NCBI GenBank assembly: GCA_003022865.1
Contig: PXSK01000023.1
Span: 1 to 45,018, forward strand
DNA from: Halobacteriales archaeon SW_5_70_135
GTDB lineage: Archaea; Halobacteriota; Halobacteria; Halobacteriales; SW-7-71-33
Direction of reading: 5' to 3'
Length of the DNA: 45,018 nt
A program made the translations under genes and the position numbers. Every line of letters begins with the position of its first letter. Position 1 is the first letter of the stretch. The notes below the pieces were generated by a model. That model was not told where the DNA came from. It saw only the letters and a program-made list of their open reading frames with translations, and did not search any database. This document shows, in pieces, positions 16,372 to 26,473 of the stretch.

Positions 16372-19125
16372 TCAGTCCGTCTCGGACACGGCGTCGGCGT
16401 CGGTCTCGGGGTCGTCTATCTCGGCGAGCACCCGCTCGTGGAACGACCGGAGCACGGCGCTCTCGTCCTCGGCGAGCACCACGTCCGAGGCCATCAGCGT
16501 CGCCAGCCCGAACGCCCGCGGCGTCGGCGTCTCGTGACGCCCCGCGACCACTTCCGTCTCGCCGCTCTGGACTCGGGCGAGCACCGCCCTGATCCCGGCG
16601 AGGTCGAGCTTGTCCTCGGTGATCTCCCGGTACGTCTCGTCGATGACGGCGAACTCCTCCAAGTCCTCGGCGAAGCCCAGCAGCATCTCGCTCGAGACCT
16701 GCTGTTGGCCGGCGGACTTCTCGGTGCCCTTGTAGTTCTTGAGGATCATCAGCGAGCGGGTGGCGTTGATCCGGAAGTACCGCTGCAGCAGGTCGGTGCC
16801 GTCGAGGGCGGCCCGCAGCACGGAGCGCACGTCCTCCGGTCGGAGGTCCCGGAGCAGGCCGGCGACGTCGACCTTGCGGTTCAGCGGCATCGACAGCGTG
16901 AAGCCGTTGTCGGCGACGGCGACGGAGACGTTCGCGGTGGCCTCCCGTGCGGCGCGGTACGCGAGCGCCCGCGAGAGGCCGTCGTTGAACCGCCGGCCGT
17001 AGACGGAGTGGACGTGGTAGTGACGCTCGTAGTTGTCGCGGTCGTGCACCTCCTCGACGACGATCCGCTCGTCGGTGCCGACGCTCTCCTGCCCGGCGTA
17101 GCGCACCTGTTCGTCGAACAGTCGGGCGATCGCGCGGACGGCGTCGTCGTCGACGGGGAACTCCCGCAGCCAGGCCCGCACGCGTGCCGGCCCGCCGGTC
17201 TCGTGGTGGTCGAGCAGTCGGCGCTGGAAGCGCAGTATCTCCCGCCCGAGGTCGAAGGACAGGGGGAGGCGCTCGGAGAACCACGACGGCACCGTCGGCC
17301 GCGCGTCGGTGCGGTCGACGTACACCTTCGTCCCGCGACGGTAGCGGTACTCGAAGTTGTCACCGCCGAGGACGACCACGTCACCCGGTTCGAGGGTGTC
17401 GAGGTAGTCCTCGTCGAGGTCGCCCACCCACTCGTTGTCCGCCCGGGTGAACACGTCGACGGTGAACGAGTCGGGGATAGTGCCGATGTTCGTCATATAG
17501 ATCATCCGCGCGAGCCGGCCGCGCTTGCCCATCAGCGACTCGCCCACCTCGTACTCGGGGTAGTGGTAGTCGCCGTCGGGTGGGTCGTTCTCGTCGCGCC
17601 AGACCTTCGCGTAGACGTTGCGGTCCTCCGTCCCCTCGTAGTCCGCGGTGAGATAGCGCAGCAGCGACTCCCACTCCTCGTCGCTGTACGCGCGGTAGGG
17701 GTGGGCCCGCTCCAGTATCGCACGCACCTCCCGCTCCGGCCGCACCGCGTTGATCGCCATCCCGTACACCTGCTGGGCGGTGACGTCTTGGGCGCGCTCG
17801 GGGATCGAAACGCTGTCGACGAACCCCTCCTCGGCCCGCTTCAGCATCACCGCACACTCGATCAGTTCGTCGCGGTCCATCGCTATCACCCGCCCCGTCA
17901 CCGTCTCGCCGACGCGATGTCCCGCCCGGCCGACCCGCTGCAGCAGGGCGGCTACGCTCTTCGGCGAGCCGATCTGCACCACGAGGTCGATGTACGGCAT
18001 GTCGATTCCCAGCTCCAGCGACGTCGAGGAGGTGACCACGTCGAGAGTGCCCTCCTTCAGCGCCGACTCGACGTCCTCGCGGGCGCTCTTCGACAGCGAG
18101 CCGTGGTGAGCGCCGGAGTTGTCCTCGTCGTAGTCGTCGTACCGCTCGCGCAGGTTCTGCAGCACGCGCTCGGCGCCCGACCGGGTGTTCGTGAACACCA
18201 GCGTGTTCGTGTGTGCCCGTACGAGGTCGTGGAGCTTCTCGTACAGTCGGTCGTTCACGACGCCGGCGGGCGTGTCGATCAGGTCGTCCGTCGGACAGTG
18301 CAGCCGCAGGTCGAACTCGCGGGCGAAGCGGGCGTCGACGATCTCGCAGGACCGGCTGTCGCCACCGTCGTCCTGCCCGACGAGGAAGTTCGCCACCTCC
18401 TGTAGCGGCTCGATCGTCGCCGAGCAGCCGATCCGGGTGGGCGAGCGCTCGGCCATCGCCTCCAGTCGCTCCAGCGAGACCGCCAGATGCGTGCCGCGCT
18501 TCGAGTCGGCGATCGAGTGGATCTCGTCGACGATGACGTACTCGACGGTGCGGAGCTTCTCCTTGAACTTCGGGGAGTTCAGCAGGATGGCAAGCGTCTC
18601 CGGCGTGGTGTTGAGGATGTGCGGCGTGGTGTCGAGCATCGCCTGCCGCTCGGACTGGTCGGTGTCGCCGTGACGGATCGCGTGGCGCACCCGGTCGACG
18701 TCGGCGCCGCGTTCGGTCAGGCGCTCGTGGACGCCGTCCAGCGGCCGCTCCAGGTTGCGGTGGATGTCGTTGGCGAGTGACTTCAGCGGGGAGACGTACA
18801 GACAGTAGACGGCGTTCTCGAGGCCGTCGTCGCGCTGGCGGGCGTACAGCTCGTTGATGATCGCAGCAAACGACGAGAGCGTCTTGCCACTTCCCGTCGG
18901 CGCCGCCACGAGGGCGTTCTCCCGCTCGTGGATCAGCGGGATGGCGCCCTCCTGTGGCGGGGTGAACAGCCCGTCGTTCTCGGGGACGTACTCGCCGAAC
19001 TGCTCGACCCACCATTCCTGGACCGCGGGCTCGAGCAGTTCGAGCACGTCGCCGTCGTCGATCGTCACCGCCGCGGGGTCGAAGTCGAGACCGTCGACCG
19101 ACGACAGTCGCTCGCGTGCACCCAT
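16372..19125 (-). CDS. lhr: Lhr-type superfamily 2 DNA/RNA helicase
   Basis: Large helicase-related ATPase, 917 aa. Motif I is APTGSGKT (residues 75-82), motif Ia YVSPLKSLAND, motif II DEIH (200-203) and motif III GCSAT. Motif IV is in LVFTNTRSGAE, and motif VI QRVGRAGHR is near 415. The C-terminal Lhr core and winged-helix regions follow (GDNFEYRYRRGTKVYVDRTD onward). Bacterial and archaeal Lhr proteins unwind RNA:DNA hybrids and replication-fork structures and act in repair. The ATG at 19125 begins the family sequence; upstream in-frame sequence is Arg-rich. It is divergent from the RNase Z-like gene. The frame is intact. Confidence 0.92.
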   Translation of the reverse strand: MGARERLSSVDGLDFDPAAVTIDDGDVLELLEPAVQEWWVEQFGEYVPENDGLFTPPQEGAIPLIHERENALVAAPTGSGKTLSSFAAIINELYARQRDDGLENAVYCLYVSPLKSLANDIHRNLERPLDGVHERLTERGADVDRVRHAIRHGDTDQSERQAMLDTTPHILNTTPETLAILLNSPKFKEKLRTVEYVIVDEIHSIADSKRGTHLAVSLERLEAMAERSPTRIGCSATIEPLQEVANFLVGQDDGGDSRSCEIVDARFAREFDLRLHCPTDDLIDTPAGVVNDRLYEKLHDLVRAHTNTLVFTNTRSGAERVLQNLRERYDDYDEDNSGAHHGSLSKSAREDVESALKEGTLDVVTSSTSLELGIDMPYIDLVVQIGSPKSVAALLQRVGRAGHRVGETVTGRVIAMDRDELIECAVMLKRAEEGFVDSVSIPERAQDVTAQQVYGMAINAVRPEREVRAILERAHPYRAYSDEEWESLLRYLTADYEGTEDRNVYAKVWRDENDPPDGDYHYPEYEVGESLMGKRGRLARMIYMTNIGTIPDSFTVDVFTRADNEWVGDLDEDYLDTLEPGDVVVLGGDNFEYRYRRGTKVYVDRTDARPTVPSWFSERLPLSFDLGREILRFQRRLLDHHETGGPARVRAWLREFPVDDDAVRAIARLFDEQVRYAGQESVGTDERIVVEEVHDRDNYERHYHVHSVYGRRFNDGLSRALAYRAAREATANVSVAVADNGFTLSMPLNRKVDVAGLLRDLRPEDVRSVLRAALDGTDLLQRYFRINATRSLMILKNYKGTEKSAGQQQVSSEMLLGFAEDLEEFAVIDETYREITEDKLDLAGIRAVLARVQSGETEVVAGRHETPTPRAFGLATLMASDVVLAEDESAVLRSFHERVLAEIDDPETDADAVSETD

Positions 19126-19261
19126 CGGTGATCGCCAGGAGACGCCCCTTCTTGTGCCTTCTGTCGTCGGCCGCCGGGCCGCCGTCGGCGCGGTTCCGCT
19201 CCGGTCGGCCCGTCGGCGGTGGTGACGCCAGCGTTTTGCCCCTCGACCCCCGCGCGAGGGT

Positions 19262-20062
19262 ATGCGACTCACCTTCCTCGGGACGGGCGCGGCGATGCCG
19301 CTGCCGACGCGACACCAGACGGGGCTGCTGTTCGAGGGCGGCGCCGAGCCGCTGCTCGTCGACTGCGGCGCGGGCGTCCTCCACCGTCTCGCGCGCACCC
19401 GTACCGGCTACGAGGGCGTCTCGACGGTCCTGCTGACACACCACCACCTCGACCACGTCTCCGACCTGCTGTCGCTGCTGAAGGCCCGCTGGCTCGCCGG
19501 CGAGGAGACGCTCACCGTCGCCGGCCCTGAGGGTACCGCCGACCTCGTCGAGGACCTGCTCGACGCACACGACTACCTCGAAGACCGCCTGGACCTCACG
19601 CTCCGGGAGGTCGACCCCGACGCCGGCGCCTTCGAGGTCGCCGGCTATCGCGTCCGGGCGCGCGAGACGGACCACTCCGCGCACTGTCTGGCGTACCGAC
19701 TGCACGTCGCCGACCACAAGGACGCCGCCGACGGCGAGCGACGCCCGCCGACGGTCACGGTGAGCGGCGACACCGAGGCCGACCCGGGCCTCGTCGCGTT
19801 CGCCGACGGCTCCGCCCTGCTCGTCCACGACTGTTCGTTCCCCGACGGCGTCGAGGTGTCGAACCACCCCACGCCGACCCGGCTGGCCGAGGCGATCGCC
19901 GACGCCGACGCCGACCCCGACCTGGGGCGGCTCTACCTCACCCATCTCTACCCCCACGCCGACGGCGAGGAGGAGTCGATGGCCGCCGCCGTCCGCGAGC
20001 ACGCCGACGTCGACGCCGACGTCCGCGTCGCCGAGGACATGCACACCGTGAGCGTCGAGTGA
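19262..20062 (+). CDS. RNase Z-like MBL-fold phosphodiesterase
   Basis: A 266-aa metallo-beta-lactamase-fold enzyme starting MRLTFLGTGAAMPLPTRHQT, the start of the RNase Z/ElaC and related phosphodiesterase group. The metal motif is HHHLDH at residues 60-65. Additional ligands are likely in ETDHSAHCLAY, VSGDTEAD and LTHLYPHA. True RNase Z removes tRNA 3' trailers; this sequence is shorter than RNase Z (about 300-310) and lacks an obvious exosite arm, so it may be a paralogue acting on other phosphodiesters. A TATA-like GTTTTGCC lies about 30 nt upstream. It is divergent from lhr and 68 nt before the carotenoid oxygenase. Confidence 0.8.
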   Translation: MRLTFLGTGAAMPLPTRHQTGLLFEGGAEPLLVDCGAGVLHRLARTRTGYEGVSTVLLTHHHLDHVSDLLSLLKARWLAGEETLTVAGPEGTADLVEDLLDAHDYLEDRLDLTLREVDPDAGAFEVAGYRVRARETDHSAHCLAYRLHVADHKDAADGERRPPTVTVSGDTEADPGLVAFADGSALLVHDCSFPDGVEVSNHPTPTRLAEAIADADADPDLGRLYLTHLYPHADGEEESMAAAVREHADVDADVRVAEDMHTVSVE

Positions 20063-20130
20063 CCCGGTCCGCGTCACGGGTCCCCGTCGGCGCATAACCT
20101 TTCCGCGACGAGCCGGTAACGGCCGACGAG

Positions 20131-21642
<1,512 letters not shown>

Positions 21643-21646
21643 CCAT

Positions 21647-22387
21647 TCAGTCCTCGCGGCCGTCGACGAGTGTGCCGACCGGCTCGCCGTCGAGAAACGC
21701 CTCCAGGGCGTCCGGTCCGAAGACCCGCCCCGGCGCGCCCAGTCCGAGCAGACTGTCGACCTTGCCGGCCATGCCGCCGGTGACGTCGACGCCCTCGGCG
21801 CCGTCCAGGACGTCGCTCACCTCGCTCAGAGCGTCGATCCGCCCGATCACCTCTCCGTCGCGGAGCACGCCCGGAACCGTCGAGCAGAGCCCCACCCGGT
21901 CGGCGCCGAGGTCGCGGGCCAGCCGCACCACCAGCTCGTCGCCGGAGAGGATCGTCACGCCCCGGTCCCGGTGAACGACGCCGTCGCCGTGGAGCACGGG
22001 GACGAACCCCTCGGCGAGCGTGGTCGCGATCCCCCCGACGGGCAGCGTCAGCGCGCCCGCGGCGTCGCGGTGACACAGCGAGAAGGGGTGGACCGGCGCC
22101 GGCGCGAGACCGGCCGCCCGGAACGCGCCGGTGACGCGGTCGTTCAGCCGGCGCATCGCGTCGTGGACCTCCCACAGCGCCTCGGGGTCGTGCGTGCCCT
22201 CGGTCGGCGTGACGCCGTGGGCCGCCGCGTGGCGGTGCCCGAAGCTGCCGGCGCCGTGAACGACGACGACCTCGCGCTCGCGGGCGGCCGCGAGCGCCGT
22301 CGCCGCCCGCTCCAGGGCGGGCTCGTCGACCGTCTCCGGAGTCGACTTATCGGTGATCACGCTGCCGCCGAGCTTCAGGACGATCAC
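21647..22387 (-). CDS. ipk: Isopentenyl phosphate kinase
   Basis: Amino-acid-kinase-fold enzyme that phosphorylates isopentenyl phosphate to isopentenyl diphosphate, the last step of the archaeal alternative mevalonate pathway. Seen: [14 protein letters not shown] at the N-terminus (nucleotide-binding Lys), [13 protein letters not shown] with the active-site His that distinguishes [15 protein letters not shown], and the C-terminal [14 protein letters not shown]. The GTG start at 22387 overlaps the mvk stop (GTGA), so it is coupled to mvk. At 246 aa the length is right and the frame is intact. Confidence 0.93.
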   Translation of the reverse strand: MIVLKLGGSVITDKSTPETVDEPALERAATALAAAREREVVVVHGAGSFGHRHAAAHGVTPTEGTHDPEALWEVHDAMRRLNDRVTGAFRAAGLAPAPVHPFSLCHRDAAGALTLPVGGIATTLAEGFVPVLHGDGVVHRDRGVTILSGDELVVRLARDLGADRVGLCSTVPGVLRDGEVIGRIDALSEVSDVLDGAEGVDVTGGMAGKVDSLLGLGAPGRVFGPDALEAFLDGEPVGTLVDGRED

Positions 22388-23299
22388 CGCCGTCCACCCC
22401 CGCTGTCGGTCGTCTCGCCGTCCTCGAACCGCACGCCGTCCGCGTCGAGTTCGGCGCGGAAGGCCGTCTCGCACTCGGGCAGCAGGTCGAGCGCCCGCAG
22501 ACTGTCGTCGGAGTCGTCGAGCGCGACGACACAGCCGCCGCCGCCGGCGCCGGTGAGCTTCGCGCCGTGAGCGCCGGCCTCGCGGGCCGCCCAGGCCATC
22601 GCGTCCAGCGACCGCGCCGACACGCCGAGCGCCGACAGCAGACCGTGGTCGACGTCCATCAGCCGACCCACCCCGGCGAGGTCGCCGTCGGCGAGTGCGC
22701 GCTCGCCCTCGCGCACCAGGTCGCCGACGGCGGTGACGGTGTCGGCGGCGAACTCGTACCGCTCGCACAGCTCCCCCACCCGGGCGACCAGCTCGCCCGT
22801 GTCGCCGCCGCCGCCGTCGAACCCCACCACCAGCGGCAGTTCGGGCGCCTCGATACTGCGGCAGTCCTCGCCCTCCACGCGGACGGCGCCGCCGGTCGCC
22901 GAGCAGAAGGTGTCCGACCGGGAGGCGCCGCCCTCCTGAACGGTGCGCTCGACGCGGTACGCGCGGTCGGCGACCGTCTCGCGGTCGAGCTCCGCCCCGA
23001 GCGCCCGGGCGGCGGCGGCGACGGTGGCGACCGAGACCGCCGCCGACGAGCCCAGCCCGGCGCCCAGCGGGATCTCGCTCTCGACGTGGACGTCGACGCC
23101 CGCCGTCGGACGGTCGGCGGCGTCGCGGGCCTGCCCGACCGCCTCGGTCGTCCGCACGGACGCACACGCGAGTGTCGTCGCGGGGCGTGACGCTGACACG
23201 GGCGCGGCGCCGGACCGCACAGGGCACCGCCGGCTCGCCGTAGACGACGGCGTGTTCGCCGAAGAGGTAGACCTTCCCGGGGGCGCTCGCGGTGACCAT
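22384..23299 (-). pseudogene. mvk: Mevalonate kinase gene with internal deletion and frame change
   Basis: GHMP kinase phosphorylating mevalonate. The first frame (ATG 23299) gives [20 protein letters not shown] and runs well to RVCVRADD. The second frame picks up at [11 protein letters not shown] and continues through the ATP-binding [16 protein letters not shown] to [10 protein letters not shown] and the stop. Residues normally between these parts (about 20-35) are absent and the frame shifts at about 23143-23160. Read as is, no active kinase would form. Because haloarchaea need this enzyme, either another copy exists or the joint is an assembly error. The promoter and first 22 codons are duplicated at 24496-24604. 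The stop overlaps the ipk start. Confidence 0.88.
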
Positions 23300-23342
23300 A
23301 CGTCGACGGTGACGCCAGCAAGTAAAAGCGGTGGGGTCTCGG
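23234..23342. repeat. 109-bp direct repeat, left copy (mvk promoter and first 22 codons)
   Basis: Matches 24496-24604 over 109 bp with three mismatches. It contains the first 22 codons of mvk, its ATG (23297-23299) and 43 nt of upstream sequence with a TATA-like CTTTTA (23323-23328, minus strand). This copy joins the rest of mvk. One mismatch is in the coding part and is synonymous (GGG versus GGA); two are upstream of the ATG. Confidence 0.95.
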
Positions 23343-23514
23343 GACCGCTGGGTGAGTCTGCCGACTCCCCACGCATGCGACTGTATCCCCGGTGTACTCG
23401 TGTCAATTTCTCCGACGCTGCTCTTCCGAGATCCATTATTAGAGTGTCGATGCACGACAGTAACGAAGGCCCATACGGCGATATCTAATGTCTCCGATCC
23501 CTTCCTGAGACGAA

Positions 23515-23523
23515 ATTTTTATT
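23515..23523 (+). promoter_or_regulatory. TATA-like promoter of the islet genes
   Basis: TTTTTATTT, in the middle of the most AT-rich stretch of the window, lies about 25-30 nt before the ATG at 23548 and fits a leaderless transcript. Confidence 0.6.
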
Positions 23524-23547
23524 TCCCTTCAGAATATCTATTCTAAT

Positions 23548-23856
23548 ATGCCGAACGTTTCGCACGAACTCGAACCACGATTTAGTGACGCTATCGACGC
23601 TGACGTGACTGATACGCGTATCTCGGCGGTTAACGAGAGGGGGTGGACAAATATAGAAAGTAAGTTCGGTCACCAGTTAGTCGCGTGGGTGCCACTCGAA
23701 GACGGCGGTCAACTCAGGACGACGAGCTACAACCAGAACCGACGGGAGCGGGTTCAGTCGTACGTTCAGAAGGACGGAGGAATCAACATCGGCACGGAGG
23801 AGTGGGCGGGCAGGCGAGTCGTGATCCTCGTTCTCGACCGGACGATCGATGAGTGA
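23548..23856 (+). CDS. Unknown 102-aa protein, islet gene 1
   Basis: Starts MPNVSHELEPRFSDAIDADV. It ends in a beta-rich part (EEWAGRRVVILVLDRTIDE). No signal peptide, membrane helix or known motif is seen. Codon usage differs from the chromosome around it (AGG, AGA and ATA codons, many A/T third positions), suggesting transfer. It has its own AT-rich promoter. The next gene starts about 110 nt after its stop. I do not recognise the family. Confidence 0.6.
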   Translation: MPNVSHELEPRFSDAIDADVTDTRISAVNERGWTNIESKFGHQLVAWVPLEDGGQLRTTSYNQNRRERVQSYVQKDGGINIGTEEWAGRRVVILVLDRTIDE

Positions 23857-23966
23857 CGCACCGGTATCGTGCGCGATGCAACGGTGCGGGTCGGCTGGAG
23901 CCGAGCGACTCTTCGCACCGCCGTTGGTCGGTCCCTCGTAGTGACATCAGATTTCATTGGTCCTCT

Positions 23967-24329
23967 GTGACTGGGCTGAACGAGTACGACCGTGTCTGGA
24001 CCGCACAAGTGGGCACAACCGTCCGACGGCGGACCGGTTTGAGCACCGATAGAGGGTCCGTCACGCAGTTCGTGGTGCAACTGGAGTACCGACACGACGG
24101 GGAGTGGCGACCCGTCGTACGGTACGACCACGACGGTCACGACGTTAGCGAGGAGGGATTGCACATTGACATCTACAGACACGGCGAGAAGCACGCGACG
24201 GAATACATCACTGCACCTCTCCCCGCAGGTGTGGCGCTCGACGCGGCCGAAGACCACTTAGCCGAGAACCTCGAACGGTTTCTCAAGAGGTACGAGCGAT
24301 GGCACGAGATTCGGAGAGAGAGCCAGTGA
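23967..24329 (+). CDS. Unknown 120-aa protein, islet gene 2
   Basis: From a GTG at 23967 it reads VTGLNEYDRVWTAQVGTTVR. It continues as FVVQLEYRHDGEWRPVVRYD, GLHIDIYRHGEK and a helical end with DHLAENLERFLKRYERWHEI. The pattern suggests a compact beta sheet followed by helices. Similar small proteins occur in haloarchaeal accessory regions next to a short partner, but I cannot name a family. The open frame extends up to 23853; the Arg/Ser-rich extra 38 codons do not look coding. It overlaps gene 3 by 31 nt, an arrangement seen in toxin-antitoxin-like pairs. Confidence 0.6.
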   Translation: MTGLNEYDRVWTAQVGTTVRRRTGLSTDRGSVTQFVVQLEYRHDGEWRPVVRYDHDGHDVSEEGLHIDIYRHGEKHATEYITAPLPAGVALDAAEDHLAENLERFLKRYERWHEIRRESQ

Positions 24330-24505
24330 CCGACGACGATCTTCGGGCGCTCCGTGAGTGTATGGCCGACCAGCGCGAGGCGATTCGAGCGCGTCTCGCC
24401 GAGGAACTCGACGGGTCCCCGGAGGACTTCAGCGCGGAGCGATACTTCCAGGCCCGCACCGACGGCGGCGAGGGCCACGACCGCGAGGAGACGGACTCGC
24501 CGTAG
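24299..24505 (+). CDS. Unknown 68-aa acidic helical protein, islet gene 3
   Basis: Begins MARDSEREPVTDDDLRALRE and is charged and helical throughout (DQREAIRARLAEELDG), like many small regulators or antitoxin partners. It overlaps the end of gene 2. Its last two codons and stop (TCG CCG TAG) lie inside the right mvk repeat, so the reading end is set by the duplicated mvk sequence. Either the original C-terminus was cut off at integration, or the stop is used by design. It is opposed by a duplicated mvk promoter pointing at it. Confidence 0.55.
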   Translation: MARDSEREPVTDDDLRALRECMADQREAIRARLAEELDGSPEDFSAERYFQARTDGGEGHDREETDSP

Positions 24506-24604
24506 ACGACGGCGTGTTCGCCGAAGAGGTAGACCTTTCCGGGGGCGCTCGCGGTGACCATACGCCGACGGTGACGCCAGCGAGTAAAAGCGGTGGGGTC
24601 TCGG
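24496..24604. repeat. 109-bp direct repeat, right copy (orphan mvk promoter and start)
   Basis: Second copy of the mvk promoter and first 22 codons (ATG at 24559-24561, minus strand; TATA-like CTTTTA at 24585-24590). Beyond codon 22 the minus frame runs antisense into islet genes 3 and 2 and stops at 24283. If active, this promoter would make a transcript antisense to the islet genes. Confidence 0.9.
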
Positions 24605-24719
24605 CTCCGTCGGCCCGGTCCGCGGGAGCCGTCGCGAGGGCGCCCGGCGAGTCACACCTCTCGGCGTCGCGTCTCCGTGGAACGATCAATCCTTATGGGT
24701 CGACCTCGTGTGAGCGGTC

Positions 24720-25537
24720 ATGAGTAGAGAGCCGGTCGTCGACCACGTGGCGACGACCTGGTCCGACCTCGACGCCGCGACGGCGACGTTCGAGGACCTC
24801 GGACTGGCGCCGTCGTCTCGGCCGCCGACGGCGTCGACGACCCCGACCGCTGGCCGGCGGGGATCGACGACGACGCCGGCCCGTACTCCTGGGCGACGGA
24901 GGTCGGCTCCGTGCTCGGCCATCTCTCCCGGGCGATGGAGATGGGCCACCCCGTCGCCGGCCCGTTCGACAGCTCTCGCGAGCCGCCGGAGGGTCACCGC
25001 ACCGAGTTCGACTACGGCTGGGTCGGCACCCGCGAGACACGGGGGTTGCTCCCCTTTCCGATCGACGACCGCACGCCGCGTCGCTACCGGGCCAGTCCGA
25101 CGAAGTCGGTCGTCCGGGCGCCGGTCTCCGGCATCGGCGCCGTGGTGCTCGCCGTCGAGTCGCTCGACCGCACCGAGATCTTCCGGGAGTTCTACCGCTT
25201 CCCCACGGCGGACGTGCGCCACGACCCCGAGCGCGGCATCGACGTGGCCTCCTTCGCCGGTCGCACGGTGACGCTCGTCTCCCCCGCCGACGACGCCGGT
25301 ACGGAGCTCGCGGCGCCCGCCCGCCCGGACCGCGGTCCGACCGGCGAGTGGCTCCGGCGACGGCTCGACCGCTGGGGCGAGCGCATCTGTGGCGTGTTGC
25401 TACGGACGGGCGACCCCTCGGCCGTACAACACCGCTTCCCGCTGACCGACCGCGAGCCGTGGTGTCGCGGCACCGTCTCGTGGGTGGACGACGACCGGGT
25501 GGGCCGGTGGCTCGGCGTCGTCGAACCCGGCGACTGA
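24720..25537 (+). pseudogene. VOC (glyoxalase-like) family protein with internal deletion and frame change
   Basis: Two-module vicinal-oxygen-chelate protein of the glyoxalase-like type. Frame one (ATG 24720) gives MSREPVVDHVATTWSDLDAA and TFEDLGLAP. Frame two resumes at VSAADGVDDPDRWPAGIDDD and continues through GPYSWATEVGS, FDYGWVGTRET and ADVRHDPERGIDVASF to the stop. Relatives have roughly 20-25 residues between these parts (a Gly-rich stretch and the first metal-ligand strand), absent here; the frame changes at 24805-24820. TATA-like CCTTATGGG lies about 30 nt before the ATG. It sits on the opposite strand within the conserved rpsB-mvk junction, so it is itself an insertion into that cluster. 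Substrate unknown. Confidence 0.78.
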
Positions 25538-25683
25538 GATCTCCCGGCCGCACGCCGCCCGGCGAGCGGCTCCTCGGAGACGGCGCGGACCGAGTACGGG
25601 CACGACCGTGACCACGGCCGCACTCACACCGTCACTGTCGCTGGTCGTCCGACGTACCGAGACGAGAGAACCGACAGCGGCGT

Positions 25684-26473
25684 TCAGATACCGCCCTCGA
25701 AGTCGTCCAGCGCGTAGGTGGGCTCGGCACCGCGGGCGTCGAGCGTCTCGTTCGCCAGCAGCCAGTAGACGACCGACAGGGCCTTGCGTCCCTTGTTGTT
25801 CGTCGGGACGACCAGGTCGACGTCCCGCGATCGGGTCGGTGACGACGAGCACGTCCGGCTCGATGTAGGCGTCGTACTCCGGGTTCGTCAGCGTCCCCGG
25901 GATGAACCGGCCGGTGCGAGCGCGGGCGCCGACCGCGCGGGCGAACTGCTCGGCGGGGTAGCGACCGTACTGCCGGCTCGACGTCACCAGAATCTGCTCG
26001 GGGTCGTACGTCGAGAGAAAGTCCGCGGCCATGCGGACGCGGTCGTCGGTCGCGGAGACGTCGAGCACGTACAGTCCGTCCGTGCGGACACGGTGGATGT
26101 ACCGCTCCATGTCGTCGGTGGACTGCTGGGTGCCGATGTGCACCCCGGCGCCGAGGTAGTCCTCGACGGGGATGAGCAGGTCGGCCTTCTCGCCGGAGAG
26201 GACGTCCTCGTCCAGCGCGCTGGCCTCGCTCCGGTCGTCCTCGGACGGCGTCTCGGTCTCGGCGACCTGGCCGCCGCTTTCGCTTTCGCCCTCGGCGTCG
26301 GCGTCGGCGTCGGCCGCTGGTTCCGTTTCGGTGTCTGTGCCTGCCGCCCCGTCGGCGGCGTCGGGCTCGACGGCGTCGGCGTCCGTGTCCGTGTCCGTGT
26401 CCGTGTCCGCGTCCGCGTCGGCGTCGAGCCCCTCCTCGATGTCGTCCGTGTTTGCGTTCGGGTTCTCGCTCAT
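25684..26473 (-). pseudogene. rpsB: Ribosomal protein uS2 gene with internal deletion and frame change
   Basis: Small-subunit protein S2. Frame one runs from ATG 26473 through an acidic leader, then [40 protein letters not shown] and [14 protein letters not shown]. Frame two gives [20 protein letters not shown] and ends [11 protein letters not shown]. The conserved segment between (about 25 residues, normally starting GDAQAVKEA and holding VGIPVVAMCDSNN) is missing, with the frame change at 25819-25832. An organism cannot live without uS2, so an intact copy elsewhere or an assembly error is likely. The start overlaps the eno stop by 4 nt. The acidic leader contains a Thr-Asp repeat. Confidence 0.92.
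26378..26427. repeat. Hexanucleotide repeat in the acidic leader of rpsB
   Basis: Near-perfect tandem GTGTCC/GCGTCC units on the plus strand encode an alternating Asp-Thr/Asp-Ala run at the N-terminus of uS2. Acidic leaders on uS2 are usual in haloarchaea; the repeat makes length variation by slippage likely. Confidence 0.8.

Larger units (their letters stand above)
23343..24495. mobile_element. Islet between the two mvk-derived repeats
   Basis: A 1153-bp segment clearly AT-richer than its surroundings, especially 23400-23560. It holds three small plus-strand genes of unknown function and no recombinase or transposase. Repeat plus cargo (about 1262 bp) behaves like an insertion that rebuilt the promoter and start of mvk. 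The first 205 nt (23343-23547) contain no gene, only an AT-rich leader with the promoter of the first gene. Integration by recombination at the mvk 5' end is inferred; an ancient tandem duplication is the alternative. Confidence 0.65.
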
